Assembly (NCBI RefSeq): GCF_041690465.1
Contig: NZ_JAWLHG010000028.1
Span: forward strand, 1 to 64,000
From: Falsiroseomonas sp041690465
Lineage (GTDB): Bacteria > Pseudomonadota > Alphaproteobacteria > Acetobacterales > Acetobacteraceae
Direction: 5' to 3'
DNA length: 64,000 nucleotides
The position numbers were made by a program, and so were the translations under genes. The notes beneath the pieces were generated by a model. The model had not been told where the DNA came from and did not search any database. It saw only the letters and a list, made by a program, of their open reading frames with translations. Every line of letters begins with the position of its first letter. Position 1 is the first letter of the stretch. Below are positions 7,923-16,687 of this stretch, piece by piece.

Positions 7923-9080
7923 CTACCGCTTGCTGTCGGCCATCGTGCCGGCCTCGCCAAGCGTCTCGAACATCCGCACCAGCAGCCGCGTGCGCGGCAC
8001 CAGGCAGGAGACCAGCAGGTGCTCCTCCAGCGTATGCGGCCCGTCGCCGATCACGCCGAGCCCGTCCAGCGTCGGCACGCCGAGCGCGCCGGTGAAGTTG
8101 CCATCGCTGCCGCCGCCCGCCACGCGCTCGCCCGCCAGATCGAAGCCGATCCCGCGCGCCAGCGCGGCGGCGTGGCCGTAGAGAGCCTGGATCGCCGGCG
8201 TCTTCGCATAGGGCGGGCGCGAGATGCCCTGCACCACCTCCAGCCGTACCTCCGGATCATGCGGCCGCAGCGCGAGCAGCGCCTCGCGCAACTCCGCCTC
8301 CTCCCGCGCGGTCGGCACCAGCGCGTAGCAGACCGCACGGCACTCGGCGGGCACCATGTTCTCATGCGTGCCGCCGGCAACGATGCCGATGTTGACGAAG
8401 AAGTTGCGCGCGTGGTCGGTCAGCGCCTCGACCGCCAGGATCTGGTGCGCCATCTCGCGGATCGCGCTGCGGCCCTTGGCATGATAGGCGCCGGCATGCG
8501 CGGGGCGGCCGATGGTGCGCAGTTGCCAGCGCGCGATGCCGTGCCGCGCGATGGTCAGCCTGCCGCCCTCGCCGGAAGGCTCCGGCACCAGCACCGCGGC
8601 ATGGCGCAGCGCCTCCGCCTCAATGGCCGCGCGGGAGGTCGGGCTGCCGGCTTCCTCGTCCGGGATCATCATCACCGTCACCGGCAGCAGCGGCTTGCGC
8701 CCCTGCGCGTGCAGATGCTCAAGCGCTGCGAGCGCGATCGCGTTGCCGCCCTTCATGTCGTAGATACCCGGCCCATAGGCCCGGTCGCCCTCGACGCGGA
8801 AGGGCAGCGGGCCGGCCAGCGTGCCGAGCGGATGCACCGTGTCGATATGGCCGAGCAGCAGCAGCCCCGGCCCCTGCCGCTCGCCCTCCAGCCGGCCGAG
8901 CAGGATGTCGCCGAAGCCATCCACGCCCGAACGCCGTTCGATGCGCGCGTCCATCCGGCGCAGCTTCGCTTCCACGTGGTCGGCCACCCGGTTCACGCCG
9001 GCCGCGTCCTGGGTCGGGCTCTCGATCTCCACCCAGCCGCGCACCGCTTCGAGCAGCGCCGCCTCGGTCAGTTCACGCAT
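7923..9080 (-). CDS. M20 family metallopeptidase, glutamate carboxypeptidase-like
   Basis: This 385-residue di-zinc hydrolase of the CPG2/ArgE/DapE group has visible metal and catalytic residues: H78 and D80 (GHIDTVHPLG), D108 (YGPGIYDMKGG), E142/E143 (PDEEAGS), E168 (VPEP) and a C-terminal H in GPHTLEEHL. The lid domain lies between. There is no signal peptide, so cytosolic action on an N-acyl amino acid or short peptide is expected. It ends 9 bp from the convergent dehydratase. The motif order and length match carboxypeptidase G2-like members. Confidence 0.92.
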   Translation of the reverse strand: MRELTEAALLEAVRGWVEIESPTQDAAGVNRVADHVEAKLRRMDARIERRSGVDGFGDILLGRLEGERQGPGLLLLGHIDTVHPLGTLAGPLPFRVEGDRAYGPGIYDMKGGNAIALAALEHLHAQGRKPLLPVTVMMIPDEEAGSPTSRAAIEAEALRHAAVLVPEPSGEGGRLTIARHGIARWQLRTIGRPAHAGAYHAKGRSAIREMAHQILAVEALTDHARNFFVNIGIVAGGTHENMVPAECRAVCYALVPTAREEAELREALLALRPHDPEVRLEVVQGISRPPYAKTPAIQALYGHAAALARGIGFDLAGERVAGGGSDGNFTGALGVPTLDGLGVIGDGPHTLEEHLLVSCLVPRTRLLVRMFETLGEAGTMADSKR

Positions 9081-9130
9081 GCCTCTCCCGCCCGTCGTTA
9101 CCCCGGCGGGAGAAGATCACGGCAACGCGA

Positions 9131-10924
9131 TCAGCTCCAGATGAAGTCCTTGGCCGACAGCCCGGACAGCGAGCCCCCGGTCAGGTCCACCGCCATCTCC
9201 GCCATGCCGTTGCCATCGGCATCCACCTGCACGACGGAGGTCGCGGCGACGAAGCGCGCCTCGGAATTGCCGCTGGCGGTGAAGGCGCCGCTGCCGCGCC
9301 AGGCGAAGCTGCCCTGCAGCAGGCCGACGAAGACCAGGTCGTCCAGGCCGGCCACGAAGTCGGTGATGTGGTCCGGCGCCGCGGCGCTGCTCTCGGCGGG
9401 GGCGCGGAAGAAGAAGCGGTCCCGCTCCGCACCGCCAGTCATCTCGTCGGCGCCGGCGCCGCCGAAGATGCGATCCGCGCCGCCGCCGCCGATCAGCGTG
9501 TCGTCGCCCGCCGCCCCGTCCAGCATGGCCGGCCCGCTGGTCGCGACCGTCACCCGATCGCCGAGCTTGCCGCCGAACACCAGTTCCACATCGTGCACGG
9601 TCAGCGTGTTGGCGCCATCCGCGAACAGTCGCACCCGGTCCGTGCCGCCGCCGAGTTCCACGCTCGCCCCGTTCGCGGCGGTGAGCAGGCGCACCAGGTC
9701 GTCCGCGGCGCCGCCCTGGATCGTCTCGACATTCAGCACGGCGATGTTGTTCGGCCCGGCGGAGGACAGCACCAGCCGGTCCGCGCCGTCGCGAAGATCC
9801 ACCCGCACGCCGGCGGTGCCGAGCGTCACCGCATCGGCCGCCTTGCCGCCGATGATCACCTCCACATTGCTCGCCGTCAGCGTGTTCGGCCCGGCGGAGG
9901 AGAGCACCAGCCGGTCCGCGCCGTCGCCGAGATCCACCGTGCCGCCGCTCATCGGCGCATCGAGCCGCACGACGTCATCCCCGCCATTGCCGGGCGCGGG
10001 CGTCGTATCGGAGCCGGGGGGAGAGGTGTCGAGCGCGGGCGCGGTCGCGAGATAGGTGGTGCCGCTCACAGTCGCCGGGCCGGAGGCGATCTGCGCGGAG
10101 GACAGGCCGAACACCGCGTTGTCCGTGATGGTGGCCGTGTAGGTCGTCTGGTTCAGCAGCAGCCGCTGGCTGGGCGAGGCGAGCTGGTTGATCACGGTGT
10201 TGCCGGAGATCTCCAGGCTCGACCCCGCATACGGCGTGCCCTCGCCGCCGAAATGCACGATCGCCGGGTTCTGCGAGGCCGGCCCCTGCTGGATCACGTT
10301 GCCGGTCAGCACCGCGCGGCCGCCATTGGGCAGGTCCACCTCGTAGCTGCCGTTGCCGTCCTCGTTCTGGATGCGGCTGTTGCGGATGATGGTCTCGTAG
10401 GCGCGGCTCTTCACCTCGTGGCCGACCACCGCGTCGTGCAGGTAGCTGTCCTCGATGGTCAGCCGACCGATCGCACCGATGTAGAGGTTGTGGGTGCGCC
10501 CGTCGCCGGCGCCGTTGTGGCCGAACTCCGAGTTGCGGATGGTGATGGTGCCGTCCGGATACGCGCCGGAGAGGATGCCGTTCTCGTTGTGGTGGAAGTG
10601 GCTGTCGAGGATGGTCAGGTTGCCGCCCTCGAAGCGGATGCCGGCGCCGTTGCCGTCGGGCACCTTGGTGCCGGTGAACTCCAGCCCCTGGATGGTGACG
10701 TCGCTGCGGGTGACGAAGATCGCCTTGCCGTTCGGCGGCGCCACCGTCGCCACCAGCTTCGCCACGCCGCCGACGGCCTGGATGGTGATGTCGGTCGAGA
10801 TGGTGGCGAAGTCGTTGGTGTAGGTGCCGGCCTGCACGGCGATCACGTCGCCATCGCGCGAGGCGGCGACCGCCGCGGCGATGGTCGCGTATTGCTGTCC
10901 GGACCCGACATTGAGTGTCGCCAA
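9131..10924 (-). CDS. Right-handed beta-helix protein with RTX calcium-binding C-terminus
   Basis: This protein of about 597 residues is predicted to be secreted. Residues about 1-300 show a pectate-lyase-like parallel beta-helix pattern (repeated ITIQA, LTILDSHFHHN, ITIRNSEFGHN, LTIEDSYLHD strands). Later residues contain degenerate LVLSSAGPNTLTA...VEVI repeats. The C-terminus has RTX nonapeptides (AAGDDTLIGG, GGADRIFGGAGADEMTGG) and a serralysin-type end, so type I secretion is expected. No T1SS genes are in the window. The start is taken as TTG at 10924 after GGGGGGAGA; the in-frame ATG at 10978 would lie upstream of the mapped promoter. Possible roles are adhesin, polysaccharide lyase or epimerase; catalytic residues are not identifiable. 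Confidence 0.82.
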   Translation of the reverse strand: MATLNVGSGQQYATIAAAVAASRDGDVIAVQAGTYTNDFATISTDITIQAVGGVAKLVATVAPPNGKAIFVTRSDVTIQGLEFTGTKVPDGNGAGIRFEGGNLTILDSHFHHNENGILSGAYPDGTITIRNSEFGHNGAGDGRTHNLYIGAIGRLTIEDSYLHDAVVGHEVKSRAYETIIRNSRIQNEDGNGSYEVDLPNGGRAVLTGNVIQQGPASQNPAIVHFGGEGTPYAGSSLEISGNTVINQLASPSQRLLLNQTTYTATITDNAVFGLSSAQIASGPATVSGTTYLATAPALDTSPPGSDTTPAPGNGGDDVVRLDAPMSGGTVDLGDGADRLVLSSAGPNTLTASNVEVIIGGKAADAVTLGTAGVRVDLRDGADRLVLSSAGPNNIAVLNVETIQGGAADDLVRLLTAANGASVELGGGTDRVRLFADGANTLTVHDVELVFGGKLGDRVTVATSGPAMLDGAAGDDTLIGGGGADRIFGGAGADEMTGGAERDRFFFRAPAESSAAAPDHITDFVAGLDDLVFVGLLQGSFAWRGSGAFTASGNSEARFVAATSVVQVDADGNGMAEMAVDLTGGSLSGLSAKDFIWS

Positions 10925-10961
10925 GATGCATCTCCCCCCTGCTGCGATGGCACCGCGGCGG

Positions 10962-10989
10962 TTTGTATACACACGCAAGCGCGAGTCAA
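10962..10989 (-). promoter_or_regulatory. Sigma-70-type promoter of the RTX beta-helix gene
   Basis: On the minus strand, TTGACT (10989-10984) and TACAAA (10967-10962) are separated by 16 bases. They lie about 40 bases upstream of the TTG start and in the only AT-rich patch between the two genes. This placement supports the TTG start at 10924. Confidence 0.6.
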
Positions 10990-11011
10990 CTTCGAGTTGT
11001 GTCGAAGCCGG

Positions 11012-11740
11012 TTAGTTGCCGTCCCGGATGCGATACACCAGCAGCCCCGCCGCTTCGCGCAGCATGAACCAGCTCCGCGCCAGGTGGTCGGGGCGGGGCA
11101 GCCAGTCGCTGGCGGTGCCGCGGGGCTGCACCTCCTGGCGCACCGGCGCGGCTTCCACCGGCAGCCCGGCGCGGGCGAAGGCGCCGAGGCTGCGCGGCAT
11201 GTGCCAGGCATGGGTGACGAGATGGGCTGCCTCGATCCCTTCCGCCCGCAGCATCGCCGCGGCGAGCACGGCATTGTCCCGCGTGTCTCGGGCGCGCGGC
11301 TCCACCCAGCGGACCGGCACGCCGAAATCCTCGCGCAGGCTCGCCGCCATCAGCTCGGCGACCGGCGGCGCGTCGCGCCCGACGGGCCCGCCGCTGACCA
11401 GCAGCGGCAGGCCGGTGCGCCGATGCAGTGCGGCGCCGGCACGCAGCCGTTCCAGCGTCAGCGGACCGACCTCCGCCCCGGCCTCGCCGCGCACCATCTC
11501 CCCGCCGAGCACGATGATGGCCGCCGGCTGGATGCTGGCCTCAGCCGGCGCCAGCCGCGCCACCGCGACGGCAAGCGATCCGGCCGCGAAAGGCGTGGAG
11601 AGCAACAGCAGCAGCAGCGCACAGAGCGCCGCCAGCCCTCCCATCGCCCGCCATCCGCGCCAGGCAAGCAGCCCTGCCGCCAGCACCGCCATCACCAGCA
11701 GCAGCGGCGGCAGCAGCAGGCCGGTCAGCGCGCCCTGCAT
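11012..11740 (-). CDS. YdcF/SanA-like DUF218 membrane protein
   Basis: This 242-residue protein has two N-terminal hydrophobic segments (about residues 5-25 and 33-55) followed by a DUF218 domain. Family hallmarks are AAIIVLGGEMVRG, LLVSGGP, EPRARDTRDNAVLAA and HLVTHAWHMPRS. Members such as ElyC and SanA act at the inner membrane in envelope and undecaprenyl-carrier-linked processes. The gene is 4 bp from the upstream glycosyltransferase, forming an operon with it and the fused oxidoreductase. This suggests a role in glycan or envelope polymer biogenesis. Confidence 0.88.
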   Translation of the reverse strand: MQGALTGLLLPPLLLVMAVLAAGLLAWRGWRAMGGLAALCALLLLLLSTPFAAGSLAVAVARLAPAEASIQPAAIIVLGGEMVRGEAGAEVGPLTLERLRAGAALHRRTGLPLLVSGGPVGRDAPPVAELMAASLREDFGVPVRWVEPRARDTRDNAVLAAAMLRAEGIEAAHLVTHAWHMPRSLGAFARAGLPVEAAPVRQEVQPRGTASDWLPRPDHLARSWFMLREAAGLLVYRIRDGN

Positions 11741-11744
11741 CCCT

Positions 11745-12845
11745 TCAAACGCCGATCAGCGCGGCATAGGCCTGGAACATCGTCTCCTCGTCATAGTCGC
11801 GCTCGGCCTTGGCGCGGTTGGCCGCACCCAGCCGTGCGCGGAGGCCGGCATCGCCCAGCAGCGGCCGGATCGCCGTCGCCAGCGCCGCATCGTCCAGCGC
11901 CGCCAGGTGCGGCGCCGCCTCCGCCGGCAGCATCACCCGCACATCGCCGACCGCCGTGGCGGCGACCGGAATCGCGCTCGCCATCGCCTCCATCACCGAG
12001 AACGGCATCTGCTCGGTGTCGGAGGACAGCGCGAACAGGTCCATGTCGCGATAGGCCGCCGCGGGGTCCGGCACATGGCCGGCGAACAGCGTGCAGCCCG
12101 CCAGGCCGAGTTCCCCCGCCAGCGCCTCCAGCGCGCTGCGCTCGCCGCCGTCGCCGATCACCAGCAGGCGGAAGTGGTGCCCCTCGCCGCGCAGCAGGGC
12201 GCAGGCCCGCAGCAGCCGGCCGAGATTCTTCTCGCGCCGCAGCGCCGCCACGGTGCCGATCACCGGCCCCTCCCCCGGCACGGCGATCCCCGCGCGCGGC
12301 CCGTCCGGGCGGAAGCGGCGGATGTCGAGGCCGTTCGGGATGTGGTGCAGCCTTCGCTCCGGCAGGCGCCACGTCTCGCGCGCCGCCCGCAGCAGGACGG
12401 TGGAAGGCAGGATGACCTCGCTCCAGCGCAGCACGGCGCGGCGCGTCAGCACGCGGCGCGGCTTCTGGCCGGCGGCCTCATCGGGGTTGAAGCCGTCCTC
12501 CATGTGGAGGTGGCGGATGCGGGGCGGGGCCAGATCGGCCATCGCCCATTCGATGCTGCCCCAGTTGCTCGTCACCAGCGCGGCGGGCCCTACCCGGCGC
12601 AGCATCGTGCGGATCTTGAGCAGGCGCCGCGGCAGGCTATCGCCGCTGCGGACTGGCGAAGGCAGCAAGTCGAAGCGGACTTCCGGCCCGAGCCGCTCGG
12701 CGCACCCGGTCCGGCCGTCCAGCGCGACGATGGCGTGCCGCCAGCGCGGACCGAAGCGGTTGACCAGCGCCGCGAAGCGCACCTGCGGGCCGCCGACCGC
12801 GAAGGTCGAGAAGACATGGAGGAGCAGCGGCGGCGAGGCCGGCAT
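11745..12845 (-). CDS. GT4-type glycosyltransferase
   Basis: This 366-residue retaining glycosyltransferase has the GT-B fold. The N-terminal domain begins HVFSTFAVGGPQVRF (glycine-rich acceptor loop). The nucleotide-sugar domain has IPNGLDIRRF, VIGTVAALRREKNL and the EX7E motif in SSDTEQMPFSVMEAM. There is no signal peptide, so it is a cytosolic or membrane-peripheral enzyme. The ATG at 12845 lies 5 bp after the fused oxidoreductase stop; the longer in-frame start would overlap that gene. With two other glycan genes beside an exosortase, it probably adds a sugar to a lipid-linked or surface glycan. Confidence 0.9.
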   Translation of the reverse strand: MPASPPLLLHVFSTFAVGGPQVRFAALVNRFGPRWRHAIVALDGRTGCAERLGPEVRFDLLPSPVRSGDSLPRRLLKIRTMLRRVGPAALVTSNWGSIEWAMADLAPPRIRHLHMEDGFNPDEAAGQKPRRVLTRRAVLRWSEVILPSTVLLRAARETWRLPERRLHHIPNGLDIRRFRPDGPRAGIAVPGEGPVIGTVAALRREKNLGRLLRACALLRGEGHHFRLLVIGDGGERSALEALAGELGLAGCTLFAGHVPDPAAAYRDMDLFALSSDTEQMPFSVMEAMASAIPVAATAVGDVRVMLPAEAAPHLAALDDAALATAIRPLLGDAGLRARLGAANRAKAERDYDEETMFQAYAALIGV

Positions 12846-12850
12846 CCGCC

Positions 12851-15001
12851 CTAGGCCCGCGATGCTGGGGCGTGCACCGCGATGGCCTGTGCCGCGAAGG
12901 CAGCCGGATCCGCCGTCGGGCGCCATCCGAGGTCGAGGATCGCGTCCGCGCAGTCGAAGCGCGCCGCGAGGCCGCGCGAGAGGATGTCACGGCGCGAAGG
13001 GAGCGGCACCTTCCGACCGCCCGCGCGCTTGATGACCCATTTGGCGACTTCCCCGCCCCAGAGCGCGAGCGGGCGCTGCGGATGGAAGCGCAGCGGGCGC
13101 CCCAGCGCCCGACCGAGGTCGGCAATGTAGTCGCGGGCGCTCGGCCGGACATCGCCCACCAGGTTGTAGCAGCGTCCCTCGATCTCCGGCCCGGCGCGGC
13201 AGGCGAGCAGGATCGCCTCGGCCACGTCGCCCACCAGCACGAAGGGCAGCGGGTTGCGCCCGTCATTCCAGCCGATGCAATGCTGGTCGTTGTTGTAGAA
13301 GCCGAGGCCACTGTGGAAGGGCGAGGTTCCCTCGCCCACCACCAGGCCCGGCCGCAGAATGCAGACTGGCAGCCGCTCCGCGGCATGCATCGCCAGCAGC
13401 ATATGGTCGCAGAGCGCCTTGGCGCGCGCATACTCGGCACGTTCCTCGGCACGCGGGTCCGGCGGCGTGGCGCCCGTCACCACGCCCGCATCGGGGCCGA
13501 GGTAGAGCGAGGCGATCGAGCCGACATGCACAAGCCTGCGCACGCCACGGGCGAGGCAGGCGCGCGCCACCGTCTCCGCACCGCCGACCATCGCCGCGCG
13601 CACCTGTTCGAAGCTTCCTCCGCCACCGCCATGGGCGAGGTTGACGACAAGAGGCGCGTCGCCGACGGCGCGCAGCACCGCCTCGCCGTCGCGGATGTCG
13701 CCGCGGTGCAGTGCGACGCGCTCGGCGTCGCCGAACACCGGCGCGAGGTTCCGGACGGAGCGCGCCATCACCGCGACGCGCATCCCCTGTCCGAGCATGC
13801 GGCGCACGAGTTCCGCGCCGATGAAGCCGGTGCCGCCAAGCACCACCGCGTCGGGGGTGAAGGCCTCCCGCTCCCGGTGCACAGCGGGCGCGTCCGGCCG
13901 CGATGTGCCCGCCACCGGAGCCGCATCTGCGAAGGCGGCGTCCCGGATCATCTCGCAGGTCGTCACGAGCATGGTGCCGAAGGCGGCATCGCTCTCGGGC
14001 GCCGTGCCTGCATCGAGCGCCCGGTGGAAGGCGGCGATGCTGTCCCGCATGCTGAGGAAGAAGGGGTTGGTCGAACCCTTCAGGCGCAGCGTGGAGAGCC
14101 CGTAATCCATCGCGTTGCGGACCGCGCCGCCGGCGATCGCTGCCGCCGTCCCGGTGCCCGCGAACAGACCGTCCACCGCCTCGAGCCAGCACGTGCGCCC
14201 ATGGACGAAGACGCGGTTGGCCAGGATGTCCGCGACGACGACGCCGTCGTCGCAGACCACGGAAACCTGCCAGAAGGGAAAGGACTGGCCGACGGCGAAG
14301 CGCAGCTGGGCAGGCAGCCGCTCGCCCTGCAGCGTGGCCGTCACGCTCGGGTAGAAGTGGAGGCCGGGGGCGATCCCGATCGGCTGCCCGGCCATCGCGC
14401 GGACCTCCCGGATCGGCCCGGCCAGCGCGGCGATCTGCGAGAGCGGATGCACCGCCTGCTCGAGCAGGATGTTGCCGGGCGCGCGGAACATCCAGTGGCC
14501 GAACTGGCGGGCGGCAAGCTGCCGCAGCGCCACGTTGTAGATGCAGTCCACGAAGCAGGGACGGCCGAACTCACCCGCCGCGACGCGTGCGCGGAGCCGA
14601 GCGAAGGCCGGGTGGAAGAGGAAGTTCTGGTTCACCCCCACCGTTGCGCCGCCTGCACTGCCGGCAGCGAGCAGTGCCTCCCCTTCCGCCGTGCTCGTGA
14701 CCAGGGGCTTTTCCAGCAGCACCGGCAGCCCGGCCTCGAGGAAGGAAAGCGCGACGTCATGGTGCGTGTCGGGGGGCGTCAGCACATGCGCCGCATCGAG
14801 GGCGCCCGCCCCCAGCGCTTCGCGCACCGAGCCGTGCCGGCGCGAGACGCCGAGGGCCTCGCCGAGGCGCTGTGCGGCCTCGGCGTTCGGATCCACGATC
14901 GCCTCGATGCGCACGCCGGGGAGAGACTTCAGGGCCTCGGCATGGATACCGGCGATGTAGCCGGCACCGACCAGGCAGATGCGCCGCGTCCCGGGGGTCA
15001 C
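12851..15001 (-). CDS. Fused Gfo/Idh/MocA oxidoreductase and NAD-dependent epimerase/dehydratase
   Basis: This 716-residue two-domain enzyme starts at GTG 15001 after AGGGGG. Residues 1 to about 370 form a Gfo/Idh/MocA dehydrogenase: Rossmann GAGYIAGIHAEAL, the LLEKPLVTS lysine motif and a C-terminal H-containing sheet domain (EQAVHPLSQ). Residues about 385-716 form an extended SDR: VVLGGTGFIGAELV, HVGSIASLY and the YARAK catalytic Tyr-Lys pair. The two domains are normally separate proteins. Fusion suggests that successive steps on a nucleotide-sugar or lipid-linked sugar are channelled. It sits between two GT4 genes next to an exosortase. The substrate is unknown. Confidence 0.88.
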   Translation of the reverse strand: MTPGTRRICLVGAGYIAGIHAEALKSLPGVRIEAIVDPNAEAAQRLGEALGVSRRHGSVREALGAGALDAAHVLTPPDTHHDVALSFLEAGLPVLLEKPLVTSTAEGEALLAAGSAGGATVGVNQNFLFHPAFARLRARVAAGEFGRPCFVDCIYNVALRQLAARQFGHWMFRAPGNILLEQAVHPLSQIAALAGPIREVRAMAGQPIGIAPGLHFYPSVTATLQGERLPAQLRFAVGQSFPFWQVSVVCDDGVVVADILANRVFVHGRTCWLEAVDGLFAGTGTAAAIAGGAVRNAMDYGLSTLRLKGSTNPFFLSMRDSIAAFHRALDAGTAPESDAAFGTMLVTTCEMIRDAAFADAAPVAGTSRPDAPAVHREREAFTPDAVVLGGTGFIGAELVRRMLGQGMRVAVMARSVRNLAPVFGDAERVALHRGDIRDGEAVLRAVGDAPLVVNLAHGGGGGSFEQVRAAMVGGAETVARACLARGVRRLVHVGSIASLYLGPDAGVVTGATPPDPRAEERAEYARAKALCDHMLLAMHAAERLPVCILRPGLVVGEGTSPFHSGLGFYNNDQHCIGWNDGRNPLPFVLVGDVAEAILLACRAGPEIEGRCYNLVGDVRPSARDYIADLGRALGRPLRFHPQRPLALWGGEVAKWVIKRAGGRKVPLPSRRDILSRGLAARFDCADAILDLGWRPTADPAAFAAQAIAVHAPASRA

Positions 15002-15235
15002 GCGCGGCCCCCTGGCGCCGCATCGCGGAGGCCACCAGCCATGGGCACATGTGGCCGTACCGGTTCGCTGACCACGGGGGTGAGGATCATCGGTATCGGG
15101 ATCATCGCTGCTTCCCTGCGTGTGCCGCGGCCCGGCACCGCTCGGTGCGGCATCCGGTTGCCGCGGCTCTTGGCACCCGCACCGCCCCGGCGCAACCGTA
15201 AGGAGAATTTCGGGTGGACCGCTTCCCTCGGTGGG

Positions 15236-16423
15236 TCATGTCAGCCTGCCTGCACCGCCGCGCCGGCCTGCGCCGGGGGCCGCGATCTCGCACCCGGCGA
15301 GTGCCGCCACGCGCCGCGCATTGCCCGCCCAGGTCAGGTCGCGCCGCAGCACCTCCGCCCGCGCCGCCGCGCCGAGCCGCGCACGCAGCGCCGCATCGGT
15401 GGCGAGCCGCATCACCGCCTCCTGCATCGCGCCCGGCCGCGCCGGGTCGAACAGCAGCGCGGTGCGGCCATCCTCCAGCACTTCGCGCAGGTTCGGCTGG
15501 TCGGGCGCCACGATGGCGCGGCCGGCGGCCATGTATTCGAACACCTTCAGCGGCGAGGCATAGGCCACCGAGGCTGGCTGCAGGGCGATGTCGAAGCCGA
15601 CGATCAGCCCCGGCACCTGCTCGCGCCGCACCAGCCCGGTGAAGCGCACGCGGTCGGCGATGCCGAGCTCGGCGGCCAGCTTCTCCAGCCCCGGCCGCGC
15701 CGGCCCCTCGCCCACCACCAGCAGCGACAGGCGCGGCGTGCCCGGGAAGGCGGCGATCTCGCGCACCACGCCGTCCAGCCCGTGCCAGTCCCGCACGAAG
15801 CCGATGAAGCCGAGCGTCAGCTCCGGCTTCGGATCGGCAGGCAGCGGAGGAGGTTCGGGGAATTCCTCCAGGTGGATGCCATTGGGGATCACGGTGATCC
15901 GCGCCCGATCCGCGCCGGAGGCGATGACATGGCCGGCCAGCACCTCCGTCACCGGCAGCACGCGGTCCGCGCGCCGCCAGACGAAGGCCTCCGACCAGCG
16001 AGCCAAGCGTTGCAGGCGGAGATTGCCGAAGCGCGTTCGCTCCTCCGCCAGCGGCGCGTTGACCTCCACCAGGAAGGGCAGGCGCAGCTTGCGCGCCAGC
16101 ACCGCGCCGGACAGGTAGAACAGGTTGTAGCGCTCATAGATCACGTCCGGCCGGAACTCTGCCGCGGCGCGCTTGAGGCGCAGATAGGCTGGGATGCTGT
16201 AGGCGAGCTCCGCCAGCTCCGCCGCGGAGGGCGGCAGCACCCGGCGCAGCAGCGCGACCAGCCGGCTCTCGCCGCCGAGCTCCGCCTTCTCGAAGCCGGA
16301 GGGGCCGACGACGCGCACCACATGCCCCTGCTCCGTCAACGCATCCACCAGCGCCTGCAGATGCACGCCCTGGCCATCGCGGGACTGGATGCGGTGGCTG
16401 TAGAGGATGCGCATCGGCGGCAT
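15236..16423 (-). CDS. GT4-type glycosyltransferase
   Basis: This is a GT-B glycosyltransferase of about 395 residues. Visible motifs are MRILYSHRIQSRDGQGVHL at the N-terminus, VIPNGIHLEEF, LTLGFIGFVRDWHGLDGVV and LKVFEYMAAGRAIVAPDQPN in the donor domain. The start is uncertain. ATG at 16423 is listed, but ATG at 16414 is equally good by homology and a TTG at 16450 follows an AGAGGGA sequence. It lies 234 bp upstream of the fused oxidoreductase in the same direction and is divergent from the exosortase gene. The likely role is assembly of a surface glycan in that locus. Confidence 0.87.
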   Translation of the reverse strand: MPPMRILYSHRIQSRDGQGVHLQALVDALTEQGHVVRVVGPSGFEKAELGGESRLVALLRRVLPPSAAELAELAYSIPAYLRLKRAAAEFRPDVIYERYNLFYLSGAVLARKLRLPFLVEVNAPLAEERTRFGNLRLQRLARWSEAFVWRRADRVLPVTEVLAGHVIASGADRARITVIPNGIHLEEFPEPPPLPADPKPELTLGFIGFVRDWHGLDGVVREIAAFPGTPRLSLLVVGEGPARPGLEKLAAELGIADRVRFTGLVRREQVPGLIVGFDIALQPASVAYASPLKVFEYMAAGRAIVAPDQPNLREVLEDGRTALLFDPARPGAMQEAVMRLATDAALRARLGAAARAEVLRRDLTWAGNARRVAALAGCEIAAPGAGRRGGAGRLT

Positions 16424-16494
16424 GGCCGGGGCAGATGCCGCCGCGGCCAAATCGTCCCTCTGCGGATCGCCGGTCACGCCGCTGGGCAAGGATG

Positions 16495-16560
16495 AGTTCC
16501 CATATCAACCTTTAATGCAATTTGCTGTAGCTTGACCAATACTTCCTGGGAAGCATCACC
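16495..16560. promoter_or_regulatory. AT-rich divergent promoter region, glycosyltransferase/exosortase
   Basis: This patch is markedly AT-richer than its surroundings and includes runs such as TTTAATGCAATTTGC. It lies between the divergent glycosyltransferase and exosortase genes. On the plus strand TTGACC (16533-16538) could be a -35, but no good -10 follows. Promoter function is inferred from position and composition only. Confidence 0.35.
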
Positions 16561-16687
16561 GAAGATGAAAGAGGCGAGAACGGCATGAGCAGCGGCCCGC
16601 ACCGGCCGAGGGCAGGCCTGCCGGCGCCCCGGCGGCGCCCGGCGCCGCCCGTGGCCGTCCGGCGCGTTCCGGTGTAGGATCGAACCG

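Noticed and set aside
9368..12415. A 1015-residue plus-strand open frame
   Set aside because: It is antisense to the RTX, YdcF and glycosyltransferase genes, His/Arg/Ala-rich and without any domain pattern. It is a GC-rich shadow.
12872..16495. A 1207-residue plus-strand open frame
   Set aside because: It lies antisense to the fused oxidoreductase and a glycosyltransferase, both of which show complete motif sets. Composition is typical of codon-position shadows.
16585..16677. A 30-codon Pro/Arg-rich frame upstream of the exosortase gene
   Set aside because: It has a GAGGCGAG-like sequence ahead of ATG but low-complexity content and no other support. A leader peptide cannot be argued from this alone.
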